A DNA stretch of 64,000 nt, taken from Lepas anatifera (Eukaryota; Arthropoda; Thecostraca; Lepadidae). The DNA is taken from assembly GCA_034440635.1 (NCBI GenBank), contig JAOTON010002072.1:263001-327000 (forward strand). Direction: 5' to 3'. The translations under genes and the position numbers were made by a program. The notes under the pieces are model-generated. The model had not been told where the DNA came from and did no database searches. It was given only the letters and a program-made list of their open reading frames with translations. Positions 13,222 through 25,018 of the stretch are shown piece after piece; position 1 is the stretch's first letter, and every line of letters begins with the position of its first letter.

Positions 13222-15218
13222 GCTTCCTCAGACCATGGGTACCTTAATCAGCTTTCAAGACTGAAGGACATCGCACATGCAGATAACGAGCAGCGGAAGC
13301 ATGTGCTGCACTAGTGACGCAACAAGTATAGGGAATGAAATAACTGTCATCGGCTGGGTGTTTCTCACCGATAAGTCTTTAAGGTTGATTGTGATTGTGC
13401 ATGCGAACTCTAAGCGAAAACTTGGACGGAAAGCAGTGCAGCTGCTTTATAAACAGCTGCAAACCCTGACGGTGGACTCGCGAGGAGTTTCCGACCAGTA
13501 TGCCTCGGTAGTCTAACCATCCCAGCCCACTTTCATCCAGCAGGCCATCTTATCCATTTATTGCCTGTCCAGCGTCAATGCAGCAGATTATACAGCACAA
13601 TCACGCGGGTGCGCAGTTCTTTTGACTGAAATGTGGCTTGTTTCCATTGCTGGTGAGCGTGGTCTGGTGGGCCAGTGCGGCAGGTTTGCCCGCTTGCTGT
13701 TGTGACGAGGCGCAGCGGTATCACCGGCGGATCGCACCCCCGCGCCGGTCGCCCTGCCTCGTGCAGCGCCACATCCGGGCCACCGAGCCAACCGCACGCG
13801 ACGCCGCAGCTTTAAATTGGGCTGCTGGCGCCTCCAATCCAGGAGAGTCTGCCACTAGTAACCCCACACCACTCAGTAGCCACGTTACCATGGTGACTGT
13901 TTGAACTTTGGATTTTTTACGTTACGCAGAAGATATTCGTGGCTGAGCCTGTATATGCACATTTGATGTGAAAACGTTCGATTCCGAAATGTAAAGTTTC
14001 TTGCAATTCATTGTGCAGGTACCCACTAGGCGCGTCAGTTTTGGGCTATTTTCTGACCAATTACTGCTCTCTTGGTCGTAATTAGAAACAAAAATGTGTG
14101 TTTTGATCCTAGCATTAGATCGATGACCTAAAACTGGTTGCCAATCCCATATTTTGGAAAAGATCGGCATCACCACAGCTTAGGATGACCGGGCATTTCC
14201 ATTCACAGTGACATCAGCAAGAGATAGAGAGAACAAGAGCGAGAGAGAGAGAGAGAGAGAGAGAGAGTCAAAGCCTTCCCGGCTGGGGATGGCCAGTCAT
14301 TCCGTCAACAGTGACACCAGTTGTGAGAATGCCAGTGTCGTCACAGAAAAACGACAGCTCTGTTAGTGTCTGTGTGGTGTCTCAGAAATGTTGGCAGCGA
14401 TTTTACGCCCACGCTGGACCCCGGGAACCCATGGGTTTAGTGCTGTTGGAACGGTAATTTGGCGCTGAACTGTGTTTTACTGTCATCATTAGGCAAGGGA
14501 TTAATGTACCTTTCGCCCCCGCTTGTCTGGCCGTTGCAAAAATCTGCACCAATCGGACATCTGTAGCCGCAAGGCTGAGCCAAGGCCCGCCATACATATC
14601 ATCAGCCTGTCACGACTTTTTTGTGATAGAATCACTGCTGGAGCAATTCAACACATTCATCTTCTGTTCTAAAAATGGCCGTTCTAAAAATTATTTGCAA
14701 TGAGGAAAAACCTGGACGTACCGACTTTCTAGAATGCTAATGGAATTTAGAGCTTAAGCGAGGGTTAGAGCGAAGGGAAACCCCTGAGACAGTACCTCTG
14801 ATCGCAGGGGAGACCGCTGTTTTTGATCGGTCAACGAAGACTAGTGTTAGCCGATACTTTCCCTAAGACAGTGGCGTATGGTACAATGCCTATCAGTGAC
14901 AGTGTTACAAACTCAAATGACTTCTAAAAGGATTCTATCACGCGAAGAAACAGATATTCCCACGGGTGTGCAGATTTTTACACCATTATGCATCATCAAA
15001 CGTGAGACCGTAAAAATTGTTGCATTAATGGGGAAATCCCCGTTTTGGTATTTTCACGGAGCTGTTTTATTTTTTTCAATGCAATAAAAACATTTCCCTC
15101 ACTCAGAAGTGGACATATGTTCCAACCGCTATGTCCACCTCCCCTCCCCAGGCGAAAACCCGTGGCGCCTCCTCACCAGTTCTCGAAATGACAAGATAAG
15201 TGGATGTGAATGAATTAT
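13222..15218. other. No recognisable gene
   Basis: Contains a GC-rich patch (13640-13830) and the (GA)n tract. ORFs on both strands overlap one another and are not convincing. Confidence 0.55.
14233..14268. repeat. (GA)n microsatellite
   Basis: Uninterrupted GA run preceded by GAGAACAAGAGC. Confidence 0.95.
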
Positions 15219-15298
15219 ATAAATATAAAGGAGTTCTCCATTAGTGAAAATGAAAAACGTTTTTCATTTTCACTAGTGGAGAAGTCCTTTATATTTAT
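15219..15298. repeat. 80-bp loopless hairpin
   Basis: Two 40-base arms meet at 15258/15259 without a loop and differ at only two positions. The left arm begins ATAAATATAAAGGAG. It lies just before the 48-bp tandem array. Confidence 0.93.
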
Positions 15299-15444
15299 GT
15301 CCTCACCTGTTGGCACTGTTGACGTGTGCGGCCCGTCGCTTACCCACGGTGGCAGTCCCACTGTTCACCGTTCACGTTCACTTTTCCGGGGCACTTTCGG
15401 CTGGGACGATCACACAGGGGTATGGGACTGTGACGAGCCTGTCT

Positions 15445-15779
15445 GGTTCATCACGTTTAGACCGATCTGGTTTGACCACATCGAACAGTGTGGTTTGTCA
15501 CGTTTGGACCAGTGTGATCTCACCACATCGAACATGTGTGGTTCGTCACGTTTGGACCAGTCTCGTCTGATCACATCGGTCATGTGTGGTCCGTCACGTT
15601 TAGACCAGTCTCGTCAGATCACATCGGTCATGTGTGGTTCGCCAAGTTTGGAGCAGCGTGATATAACCATATCTAACATGTGTGGTTCGTCACGTTTGGA
15701 CCAGTGTGATCTGACCACATCGAACATGCGTGGTTCGCTGAGCTTGGACCATTGTGTTCTAAAACCATCGAACATGGTT
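15445..15779. repeat. 48-bp tandem repeat, seven units
   Basis: Unit starts GGTTCGTCACGTTTGGACCA and continues to ...CATCGAACATGTGT. Units begin at 15445, 15492, 15540, 15588, 15636, 15684 and 15732. Because 48 is a multiple of three, an ORF (15210-15875, + strand) stays open with a 16-residue repeat (C-G-S-S-R-L-D-Q...). No homology was recognised, so coding status is doubtful. Confidence 0.92.
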
Positions 15780-15875
15780 TTCGACGTTTGGGCCAGTCCG
15801 ATATTGTTCCAGTTCATGTGCTGCGCAATAAACATCATTATCATAATGAGTGTGTTATTACTATCTCCAGGGTGA

Positions 15876-17058
15876 TGGTGTCCCGTACCCGGTCTGACCA
15901 CTGGGCCTAAGTGGTAGAGTGCACAGATAAGAGAACTGTTCATTTTCGCCAGTGGAGGCGAGTTGTTACCCGGACTTAAAAAAATGCCCCCGAAATGGAA
16001 AAGATGTGCGGGATCGCACGGGAGAATATTCCTTGTTGTGGCTTCCCAAGACTTTCCCTGACAATGTCGGCAACGTTGTCGGTTTGGCGAAATCTGGTCG
16101 TGTTTACGGGTGGGATATCAACTTGGGTCCCTGTAGCGTCTGCTGACTCGATCGGGCTGAAGCATACCGGCTCTTTGATAATTTCGAATCTTGAGAGAGA
16201 GAGATTTGCATTTCCATTTTGTCAACTGGGCTGTATTTTCGGACTATGATTGGATTCGGATGGATCACAGTGGTCGGCAAACTAGCTGGCCCTGATTTGT
16301 CGCGGACACCTGGGACATGACCCGGATTGTAGCTGGGATTTCTTGGCATCAGTGGCATTGGTACTGGATAGTCCCGGTCCTGCACGGTCCGACGGTACCC
16401 CGGTGTCAGTGGCGGGCGCCTGAAACATGATCCGGCCATTCCTAAGCCTCTCCCGACGCCAAAATACCGCCACAATCACTAAAGCCGCCTCAAAATCGCC
16501 TCCTTATAAGGCGCAGCCAACCGCAGGGGAGAGGGGGCGGGGGGAGGGGTAGCAGGAGGCGGCGGCCCTCTGGTGCCTCTGATCCGGACCTCGGTGCTCG
16601 CCGCTGGTTCCAAAGCCGCTGATATTGCAACAGAAGACTATTTTTATGCATGCCTGGTGCTTATACATCAGGTGCAGGCAACTGGCACTTGTGTTCTGGT
16701 GTAAAAAAGGTGGCATTGATAACTACATAGCCAGTGAAGCGCTGGGGGGGGCGGGCGAGAACCGAGTGGGCACCTGGCATCATCGTCGGCAACATCGTAT
16801 GTTAAAAAAGAATGGTCGAATCTTTCATGCTGCAATTTTTTGTTCAAAAGAAAACAAGGCCTGTCCTTTCAAAAGGCCAGTCCTTATCTCTTTATACGCT
16901 TACTGCGCCACTCTGGCTTGCTTTGGGCCGCACCTTTCCTCGTTTCTAGAATGCTGTGAATACATTTAACAACATTTGAAAACCCTCGAAAAAGACAAAG
17001 CAAAATTTCCCAGGCCATTTTAGGTCAGACTTATATTGAAACCAACAAACATCAAATA
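15876..17058. other. No recognisable gene
   Basis: A tRNA-like GGGCCTAAGTGGTAGAGTGC at 15903 may be a SINE scrap. The 123-codon minus ORF (16104-16475) has no recognised motif. Confidence 0.5.
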
Positions 17059-17060
17059 TA

Positions 17061-19076
17061 GGGGAGAGTGCCCATAATGCGCCCCCTTAAGCGAGAACGA
17101 CTGCCCCAGCGAAGGTCGATGCTATTGCCTGAAAACGCTTGTGGAATCCGATAATATTGGATATTTTCTAGATTCTGTGAACTTCGTATACTTGAACATT
17201 CATTTATTCTCGCGGTGTAAGCGTTTTAGCAAAACATTGCAATTGGCGCATTTAGGCACGCATTGCCAAAATGCGTCACTCCTGGGCGCATCTAGGTTGC
17301 GATGTTTGTATGATGGAAATGCGTGTAGGTGTTTCTAGTACCTAGAATGAAACCGTTGGTGCCGGTATTTTACCCTTAGTTTTTTTCAATTGTCTGGTTG
17401 GTGATTGTGTCAAACCGTATTGGGAAAATGGCGTCTGTAAAGTCCAGGCTGGGAGAAAACGGTTTATGTAAAAATCCACCTTTATGAGAAAGGCCATTTC
17501 TCTATTGACATCACCTGTTTCCCGGATACTCAGCGCTGATTCTATGGGCCGAAACCCGCTAGATCGCCCTTCTCGACTGCAAATTTTACTCATCAATGAC
17601 AGAAATCACGACCGTACGCCCCAGAACCAGAACCATTTGAGCAGAGCTCGTGACACCAGAAGCTGCAGCTGGCACACTGCAGCCACACTTCATTTATTCC
17701 CACTGCTCTTTCATAACAATAAATGCACTTGTCATAACCTGAAATAAAACTGTTTGCCTTTTCCTGCGCATTCTTCCAAACCCCCAGATGGTGTCCAAAT
17801 CTTGGCCATTTTCGGAACTCGGAAGGAACAGGACCTAGTATGAGTCATCATGGATGGAAAGCTTGTGGGATCGCGGGGAATCTGCCGTGTCTTTTATGGT
17901 GCCGTTTTGAAAAAAGTAATTATTTCATTCCAAAGAAATTGAACCATTCATCAGCAGGTAAATATACAGCAGACTGTGGAATTTAGAAAGAACAAGGGAT
18001 AGTAAGTTATCGCACCAGTAGATCGCTGGAACTCGGGTACCAGCGAGTTAGGGCTAGACACCCTGGAAGAAATCCGACATAAGTTTTTATAGTTCAAATG
18101 CAATATCACTGGTGACGGGGAAAGTAGCCACCCATCAAACCCATACATCATTGGCGAATCGGGTGAAGGGGGCCACGTGTGCCCTACCCGATCGACACTG
18201 GCGTCCCCTCAGAGGGTCGATGGTGCACCCCAAGAATGTCGCTTCCCAGACCCCTTCCCCAGGATGTGAAGACCAACGTCCCCGCGACAGGATTTCGCGT
18301 CCACCTGATAGGTTTGCCGCCTAAAAATGGCGGCCCCTAACCATGTGCCCACTCCCCCATGAGACAAGCTGAATCAGGCTATGCGACTAAGTATAATTAT
18401 ATAACTCAAACAACAGGCTGTTGCGTGTCTGTCCATTTTATAACGTAAAATGTTGCACATTTCCCGTATCAAATGTGATTTTACATCCTTACCTTCTAGG
18501 ATCTAACAGATGATAATGTGTCCTTGCCCTGATCATCATCCGGTTCAAACCTATCCCACACCCCAAAAATATAGACCGCGCCCGGTCCCTTGAACTTTCG
18601 GACAAAAAGGAAGAGTTAAATGACTGCATAATTAAACAATTTGAGCTACTCTCTCAGGTTGCAGTCAACATCCAGCGGTTAGCCTGGTCCAAATGCGCCA
18701 TGGCGCATTTGGTATGGGCGCATTTAGGAAATGACGGCCTTCTTTTTGGCAGGCGATAATGGTGCACTGCGGGTGTCAGCACTTGTGTTCAACTTCAAAA
18801 ATTAAGGAGCATTTACTGTTTATAATATTGGAAATAACTCCAAGTATCCTCGAGACGTGTCAATGTAGTTATTTACCGACAGAGTAAGTAGGCCAAATTT
18901 ATAAAATTCTGTCCCTCACGGTAAATAGTGCAACCCTTGGCACTGTTCCACCGGAAAAGGCTTAGATAGTGCCAATTCCAGAAGATGTGAAAAAAATCGT
19001 AGCGATAGTGCTTATAGGTTGAAAGACATTTGAGTTGACGCATTTAGGAACATGGCGCATTATGGACACTCTCCCC
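17061..19076. mobile_element. TA-flanked element M
   Basis: 2016 bp, terminal repeats GGGGAGAGTG(C/T)CCATAATGCGCC, flanked by TA (17059-17060 and 19077-19078). The termini resemble those of J in layout (G-rich tip, GAGTG, then GCGCC), suggesting a related family. Internal repeats of GCGCATTTAGG-type words occur near both ends. No transposase ORF was found. Confidence 0.85.
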
Positions 19077-19232
19077 TATCCATGGGATTACCATGTATTA
19101 CAGGTCCATAGGTCAAAGCTGACCTCTGGCAGCCTTTTCCCCGACTGCCTCCTACCTAGGAAATGGGATTACGCAGAGTTGTTACCACCCTGACTCGGGA
19201 CGTAAGCTGACCAGCCAGCGCCCCTGTTACTG

Positions 19233-19318
19233 CGCGCCCACTAACCGCGCGCTGGTGCCTTCAGCCGGCGCGGGCGAGGGGCGCGCCGGCTGAAGTGGCA
19301 GCGCACGGTTGGTGGGCG
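19233..19318. repeat. GC-rich hairpin
   Basis: The left arm CGCGCCCACTAACCGCGCGC...CTTCAGCCGGCGCG pairs with the right arm CGCGCCGGCTGAAG...GGTTGGTGGGCG across a loop of about 8 bases. It lies between element M and the (TA)n tract downstream of the Penelope relic. Confidence 0.8.
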
Positions 19319-19381
19319 AGCCCCTGACCAACGGCGCGTCCCCCTTAACCAAAATCCCGCATCCGCGCCGGACAAGAATGG

Positions 19382-19383
19382 TA

Positions 19384-19414
<31 letters not shown>

Positions 19415-19418
19415 TGTT
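19382..19418. repeat. (TA)n microsatellite
   Basis: TA dinucleotide run with two interruptions (TATG), on the 3' side of the Penelope relic. Confidence 0.95.
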
Positions 19419-19846
19419 TGTCTAATTCATAAAAGTACATATTGTTTGGAATAAGTTTTTTTCATTAATAAATGTACCTATTGTTAAAAATCACGGCTTC
19501 TTTGGCGTTAATCAGTTTCCTGTTCGTTGCTTCGATCTTCCATATCAGGCTTCGTTCGGTTTCGGAATACTTATGAAGGATCGAGGAAAATGACATATAT
19601 TTAAAGTTTCGCCTTTCCTAGGGCATTTTCATGAAGTTAGTTAGCTTAAAGCTACATTTAGCAACTTAAGATCTTAGACAAAATTCATAGAGCACGAATT
19701 TTCATTTTCATTGTTTTGCAGGTATTTCTTTCTAAGTGACGCTGGTCAAGATACATTGAAACATTCAATCAAATAACACGTTCATATCTACCACTGCTCC
19801 GATCTGGAAAAAAACATATCAAGTAAAAGACACGTTCTTTTTTCTC

Positions 19847-22290
19847 TCATTTTTGTAGTTTCCAGAGTCCTAGTTTAAATGTGTCATATAATGGAAGTAC
19901 TGGGTGGATTGTTTGGTCTGAATGTTGATAGATGATGACTGTTTCCAGTGTGCTGAGTTTCCGTCGATCCATGCATTGTGTGACGATTTGTGTATTGGTT
20001 GTGAGCGTGATTCTCATAGTGGTGATGCCGTGGTGTTCATGCATATGCTTCTTGGGTGAGACATCTTGTAGGTGCATGGTGAGTCTGCGGCTGAGTGTTG
20101 TTGTGGTGTAACCAACGTAATATGTCTCGCAGGCTGCGCAGTCCCTAGCTGTATATTTGTAACGGTATATGACGTTGGTTTAATTCAGCGGTGCGTGCTT
20201 GAGTGCTGTTCTCCATGACTAGGGCTGCTGTTTTGGAGTCAGTGTAGTAGACGTTGCAGCGAGTTTTCTTGATGGGGCAGTCGGTGCTGTGTTGCGTTTT
20301 ACAATGTTCGTGATTGTTTTTCATCTGCCTTCCATGATAGTGTTAGTGTGATTTTTGTAGTGGACTGCTATTATTTCCTGTGTTGTCATTGTAGGCCGGT
20401 CTTTCATACAGTTAATTAAGATTTTGATGGTGACGTATCAAAATCAGAGTTGCTATATGTATTACCCACTAATATTTTGCGCACTGTCTTTAGCTCTTTA
20501 TGAACTAACTACCAGGAACTGCAGTTTCTAACAGACCTACGCACGTATGGGCGGATGACCCCTACCTTGTATGCATCTGCGCAGTCCCCTTCCTCATTCA
20601 TACATCTGCCATTTTCATCCATACATTTGTTGGCTTACAGTAAACATTGATGACAAACTGACCTGTCTGCACATAAATAACATCATCAAAGAATGGTAGT
20701 TTGTTTTTGGCACTTCTCTCGTTTGCGAAGTTACGTCCTGAGCTGTCACGTAACACTTCCAGGAGTCTTTCAAAGGATTCATCTCTCACCACATCAATGA
20801 GGATGTCAACAATATAACGATACGAGAGAAGCAATATTGTTTCCTTACACATAGCCTGACTCAACATGCCCTGTGAAAGCTTGCGGAATTAATACGCCCA
20901 AAGATGACCCAATTGCAACACCATCCACTTGTACATACAGCATACCTTCTGGGTACAGAAAGGGGACTTCCTTGTTACAGAGCCGCAAAGGTCATTCGAG
21001 GACCTTCCTGGGGAGGTTAAGGGGAGGGAGGAAATCGTGTCCGTAGAAATTTTTCAATATTATTTCCGAAGTTTCCTCGATATGGACATTCTTAACACGC
21101 ACCCCGCGGGGAGGGGCGAAATTCGTCCCCCCTCCTGGTTTTTCCAGATAGCTCAAAAACGAAGAAACGCAAAACAACGAAACTTACAGTACCTTATTCC
21201 TGATCAATTTTACACATCTGACCACATTTTTTAGGTACGGTAATGTCAGGTCAAGGAGCTATTCAAGGTCAAGTGACCCGACCTCAAAACCTAAAATCAC
21301 AAGTTTGAAGTGGCGCCCAGGAAACATCAGCTAGCCTATCAGTTTGAAAATTCCACAATATGATAAGATCATTAAGGTCTACAAATCTGCTAACTCGGAA
21401 TTCCGATATTGTTGACCTAAGGTGGGGTCAATTTTTTGGTCACCCCATTATAAGTAGTCCATGGTGAAAAATAGAATGGGCTCTTTTTCAGTAAATACTG
21501 GATAGAGAAAGCTGAACATCCTCAAACTGTCTACTCTTCCCACGATATTGACCATAAAATTGAGTTTTTGAGCATCTGACCTCTCAAAGGTCATGCCAGG
21601 TCACGGGAGCATAGGGTGATTGTTTTGCCAATAACTTCTCACTGAATTTAGATAAAGCTCCCATTTTGCTTGTATTGTGCTTATATTGTCACCGGGAGTC
21701 GATTGATATGCAACAGGACCATACCAGGCCACTCTGTGACCCTGAACTAGCTCGAGGTCAGGTAATTTTCACTATTTGACCTAGCAAGGTCATATTATAC
21801 ATCATTCGATTCGCCGCGATGAGAGGAATAAAAAATGCATAAATATTTGCTCTAACCCCTTGAGGGCAGATCTAGAGAGAGAAACGTACACTGCTCTGTT
21901 GTAAGCCTATGGGGGCGAAAAACGCCCCCCCAGCGTCAGGGACCTGCAGCGGGGCGCGTGTTAAAGGAGCTTTTAACATCCAAGAAAACCGGAAAATTTT
22001 GGTGTATCTAGTCTCAGGATGTCAACAAACTCAGCCACTGACTTGATGGGATTATCTGTGTTTATGAAGACAGTTATCATTTCATTAAGCTTCTTTGCAA
22101 TATGGTATGTAGGTGTAGGGATTTGGGGGATTATGGGCCTGAGAGGTTTGTTTGCTTTACTGTGGTTTACGTTACCATAGAGATACCCTGGACTGAATTA
22201 ATCCACTATTTTGCTAAAATGATCGCTACCGTTGTGGGCATTGGCCGCATCAATAAGTTTATTCACTCTTTGCGCCAATATTCGATTTGA
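19847..22290 (-). pseudogene. Penelope-like retroelement (RT + GIY-YIG), decayed and interrupted
   Basis: Read on the minus strand from about 22290 downward, this shows successive Penelope-like reverse transcriptase landmarks: a G-Y-L-Y-G-N-V segment, then RPIIPQIPTPTY, then AEFVDIL and FLDVKSSF. After an 865-bp foreign insert (A1) come IEETSEIILKNFYG, LYVQVDGVAIGSSLG, the degenerate catalytic YRYIVDILI (family: Y-V-D-D), LPFFDDVI and VYCKPTN. Further down is a GIY-YIG endonuclease core, ETYYVGYTTTTLSRRLTMHL, followed by the M-H-E-H-H and T-x-E region. Penelope-like elements use the RT for target-primed insertion and GIY-YIG as the nicking endonuclease. In-frame stops (for example after MADV near 20598), at least one frameshift before the endonuclease, and the lost YVDD show it is dead. 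The 3' end is probably around 19430-19840, just before a (TA)n tract. Confidence 0.9.
21096..21960. mobile_element. TTAA element A1 inserted in the Penelope RT
   Basis: This is a non-autonomous element of 865 bp flanked by TTAA at 21092-21095 and 21961-21964. Its ends are inverted: CACGC(A)CCCCGCGGGGAG on the left, and the right end reads CACGCGCCCCGCTGCAGG on the other strand. The interior is rich in AGGTCA/TGACCT, with no transposase ORF. Removing it plus one TTAA restores the Penelope reading frame across the site, which proves both boundaries. A second copy is A2 at 34640. Confidence 0.9.
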
Positions 22291-22299
22291 CCCGGTCCC

Positions 22300-24090
22300 C
22301 CAACTCTAAGAGGCTAAAACTTGCCAGGTTATATTGGATCGATAAGGTCATTTGCTGAATTTTCTAGTTTTTAGACACCCTATTGCTGATTTGTTGTTGG
22401 TGTAAATAAAAATACCTAATTTCAGCCTAATCGAATCAATAGTTTCTGAGATATCGAAGAAGTGTCCGCCCGTTGCGCACGTGGCGTATGGCCCGCAATG
22501 TAAACAATGTTATCTTGCTTTTCAATCAGCATGAGTATATGCCGTAAATTTCATCACGATCGGATTAATGGTTTCTGAATTATTGCATGGGAGAAGGGGG
22601 TGAAATCTGCTCGCCCGCTCCCCGTGCACCTGTTGAAGAGCGTTCGAGAGCTCAAGAGCGGCCGAGGTTCACCGATGTCCCATGCCTGATTGAATTGATC
22701 AGGCTATAACATGGTGAAGATCCCGTCAAGGTAAGCTCCACCCTTTCTGAGGTATAACACGTAAGTGGAAAGGAATCCTCGATCAAGTGTCTATTTATGA
22801 GGGGACTGTTTGACCATTTGAGGAATGGCCAAACAGTTTTGGCGCTTTTGGCACCCTTTCTCCTGGCTATTTCAAGTTCAAATCCCATTAGGAAGATGCC
22901 TCATTATCTTTGATTAAAGGAAAATGTTAGACTAGTTGTACAGTGAAATCCCGTCAAATGATTTGGTTGGTTTGGCATTTCATTTTCAAATCACCCGGTC
23001 TCGACTACACTGAAACTGACCCGATGTGCAGCGTATACGACTCTGCGAAAGGAAACAAGAGGCAGCCGGTGTAAAATGAGTATGTGGCAACGGTGTGCAA
23101 GCATCGAGTGCCTGCATTTTGAGGCTGCGGCTCGCCTCAGTCGCTCATCCGCAGTCTCACTGGTGCCGGACTTGACTCACAGACTCATGTAGAGCCCCTG
23201 GCTAATCCAGGCGGCCACCTCTGCTTCTCTTAAGTACTGAATGCAGATCCGAGAACGATAACCAAAGGTGGCAAAATCCTGCCAAATAAAGCCAAACATG
23301 ACACGGCAGTGGACATGGAGCCTCCCGAAAAGGCCCGAACATAGCCAGACTGTGAATCATAGGCATGGCACGCTGGCCCCTTTGTCTGTGGTTCTAGATG
23401 CTGCCGCTTACTTCACACTTCTACATGTATAGGTGTAGCATTGGTTCAACATATTTTATGCATACTTATACATTACCCGCAAATATGCAAATTCCACACT
23501 CTCCGGTTTCTCACAACGCCCGTGGAGAAGGCATCTGGCATAACAGAGTGACAGAAAAAGCAGAAACAAACAATGCCTGTAAAAGATAAAATAAAAATCA
23601 TCCAATAAGGAAAACGCTAACTTATCATCACCGACAGTGTTAAGTGAATTAAAACGTAGCCCTCAGAAGGCGATATAAGTGAGTACCTTCGGTCTCCTCG
23701 CCCGACCGGTTGAACCTGGTGCCGAACATATATAATATTGGGGAAATGGTCCACTTATTACAAAACAGGTTTTCAGATGTGAGCTTAAACGGAGAGTTTT
23801 CGATTCGAAAACGGCCTCAGTCCTGTAACCCATAATACACGAAGCAATGTGGAATAAATGCGACTAGTAAACGGGGGGCCGTACAAACGTTTTCCATGTG
23901 CTCCGATATCAAAGGATCTTGATTAGTTTGCTCGAATTCGAACTGAGTAGGTTTTAACCCCATCTCTGGCCGCAAAGGTCAATAGCTTGTTATTCGATTT
24001 GTTAAAATGAGAATGCGTGCAGGTGGGGACGGTGACTTCAGCGCTTCAGTCCCACGGAATACTGGCGGCCCAATTAGGCGCGTGTCTAGA
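22300..24090. other. No recognisable gene
   Basis: Lies downstream of the kinase-like exon on its strand, so it should be intron of that gene. No kinase exon was recognised. Confidence 0.5.
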
Positions 24091-24096
24091 GCTTAC

Positions 24097-24278
24097 CTAC
24101 TGATGGGTGTTGGCGATACTTCATAATACTGGTCTATGGGCTCTGAGTGCACCAGCGAGCGATACTCCTGCTGGCTCAGTGTCAGCAGCCCGGCGGGAAG
24201 GTCCGGCGTGGGCGGCGGCGGCGGCGGCGGCGCGGGCGGCGGCGTCATCAGCAGCAGCGGCACGCTCACGTCGCACAT
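24097..24278 (-). CDS. First coding exon of a probable DRAK/STK17-like kinase gene
   Basis: On the minus strand an ATG at 24278 opens 60 codons plus two bases. The peptide starts MCDVSVPLLLMTPPP, has a proline run, then DLPAGLLTLSQQEYR and ends ...YYEVSPTPIS with a split arginine codon at donor AG|GTAAGC. STK17A/B (DRAK) kinases have a proline-rich N-terminus, a G-L-L-T motif, an acidic/aromatic stretch, and then R-G-K-F-A at the glycine loop. An exon stopping at an arginine codon just before that loop would fit. This is resemblance rather than proof, because no kinase motif lies inside the exon. The frame is open further upstream but without another ATG (a GTG lies at 24326). The exon sits in a CpG-rich island. 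The next exon should be at lower coordinates and was not recognised. Confidence 0.5.
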
Positions 24279-24780
24279 GCTGGAGAGGAGTAGGCAGCTG
24301 TCTGTGGTTCTGACTGTAGACCCCACTTCTGCCCAGCCTCAGTGCAGGGACGGACTGACGACACAAACTAGCAAACCGCCGCCCAGACCACGTCGCTTTA
24401 CCGAGGCCTGAGGTCAGCAGAGTGGTCCAGGTGGCGACCCCGGCCCGAGATCTCACCGCTTTACCGTGGCCTGGGGCCAGCAGAGGGCCCGGCCCGAGAT
24501 CTCACCGCTTTACCGAGGCTTGAGGCCAGCAGAGTGGTTCAGGTGACGGGCCGGCCCGAGGTCTCACTGACAGCGCGCGCTCACCGAGTCTGCCGTCATT
24601 GGCCACTCGGGCGGACGCAAGTTACAGATCCCCAACGCTCACTTCGCCTCCCTCGACGGTACTGGAGCAGCTCCCGCGACGCGACGCATCGCCGTCCAAG
24701 CCGACCACGCTGACATCTACCGGACCGGTGCTGAACTAGGCTGGATTCAGACCGGGCGACTGCGCTGCGCAGTGATCCAA
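24100..24780 (-). promoter_or_regulatory. CpG-rich island over the kinase-like first exon
   Basis: This is the most CpG-dense stretch of the window. It covers the minus-strand first exon and about 500 bases upstream of its ATG. A GC-rich promoter/5'UTR is inferred. It contains a tandem repeat of about 62 bp (24394-24567) and several CGGCCCGAG boxes. No TATA box is obvious. Confidence 0.45.
24394..24567. repeat. About 62-bp tandem repeat, three units
   Basis: The unit begins CGCTTTACCGAGGCCTGAGG and ends CGGCCCGAGATCTCAC. Copies start near 24394, 24457 and 24506; the middle copy is about 14 bases shorter. The array lies upstream of the kinase-like exon, inside the CpG island. Confidence 0.85.
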
Positions 24781-25018
24781 TATGGTTTACCTACGGGAGG
24801 CGTAAACCATAGCTTATCTAGTCGGTAAATATGGCTTTTCACGTGACAAATTCCCGCTTTACGCGAAGGATTTCATACTCTTGAAATCTGCATTTTCTAA
24901 CTGTAGCTTCTTTTGTTTAACAGTACAGCATGAAATACAGAGCCCAAATCGGGGCACGTCCAGTGCTCTAAAAATTGGTACTGCTGTGTTATTCCAAGGG
25001 CATTGGCTCGACACTTGA

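Noticed and set aside
24279..24326. Upstream start for the kinase-like exon
   Set aside because: The codon at 24326 is GTG; the first ATG in the frame is at 24278.
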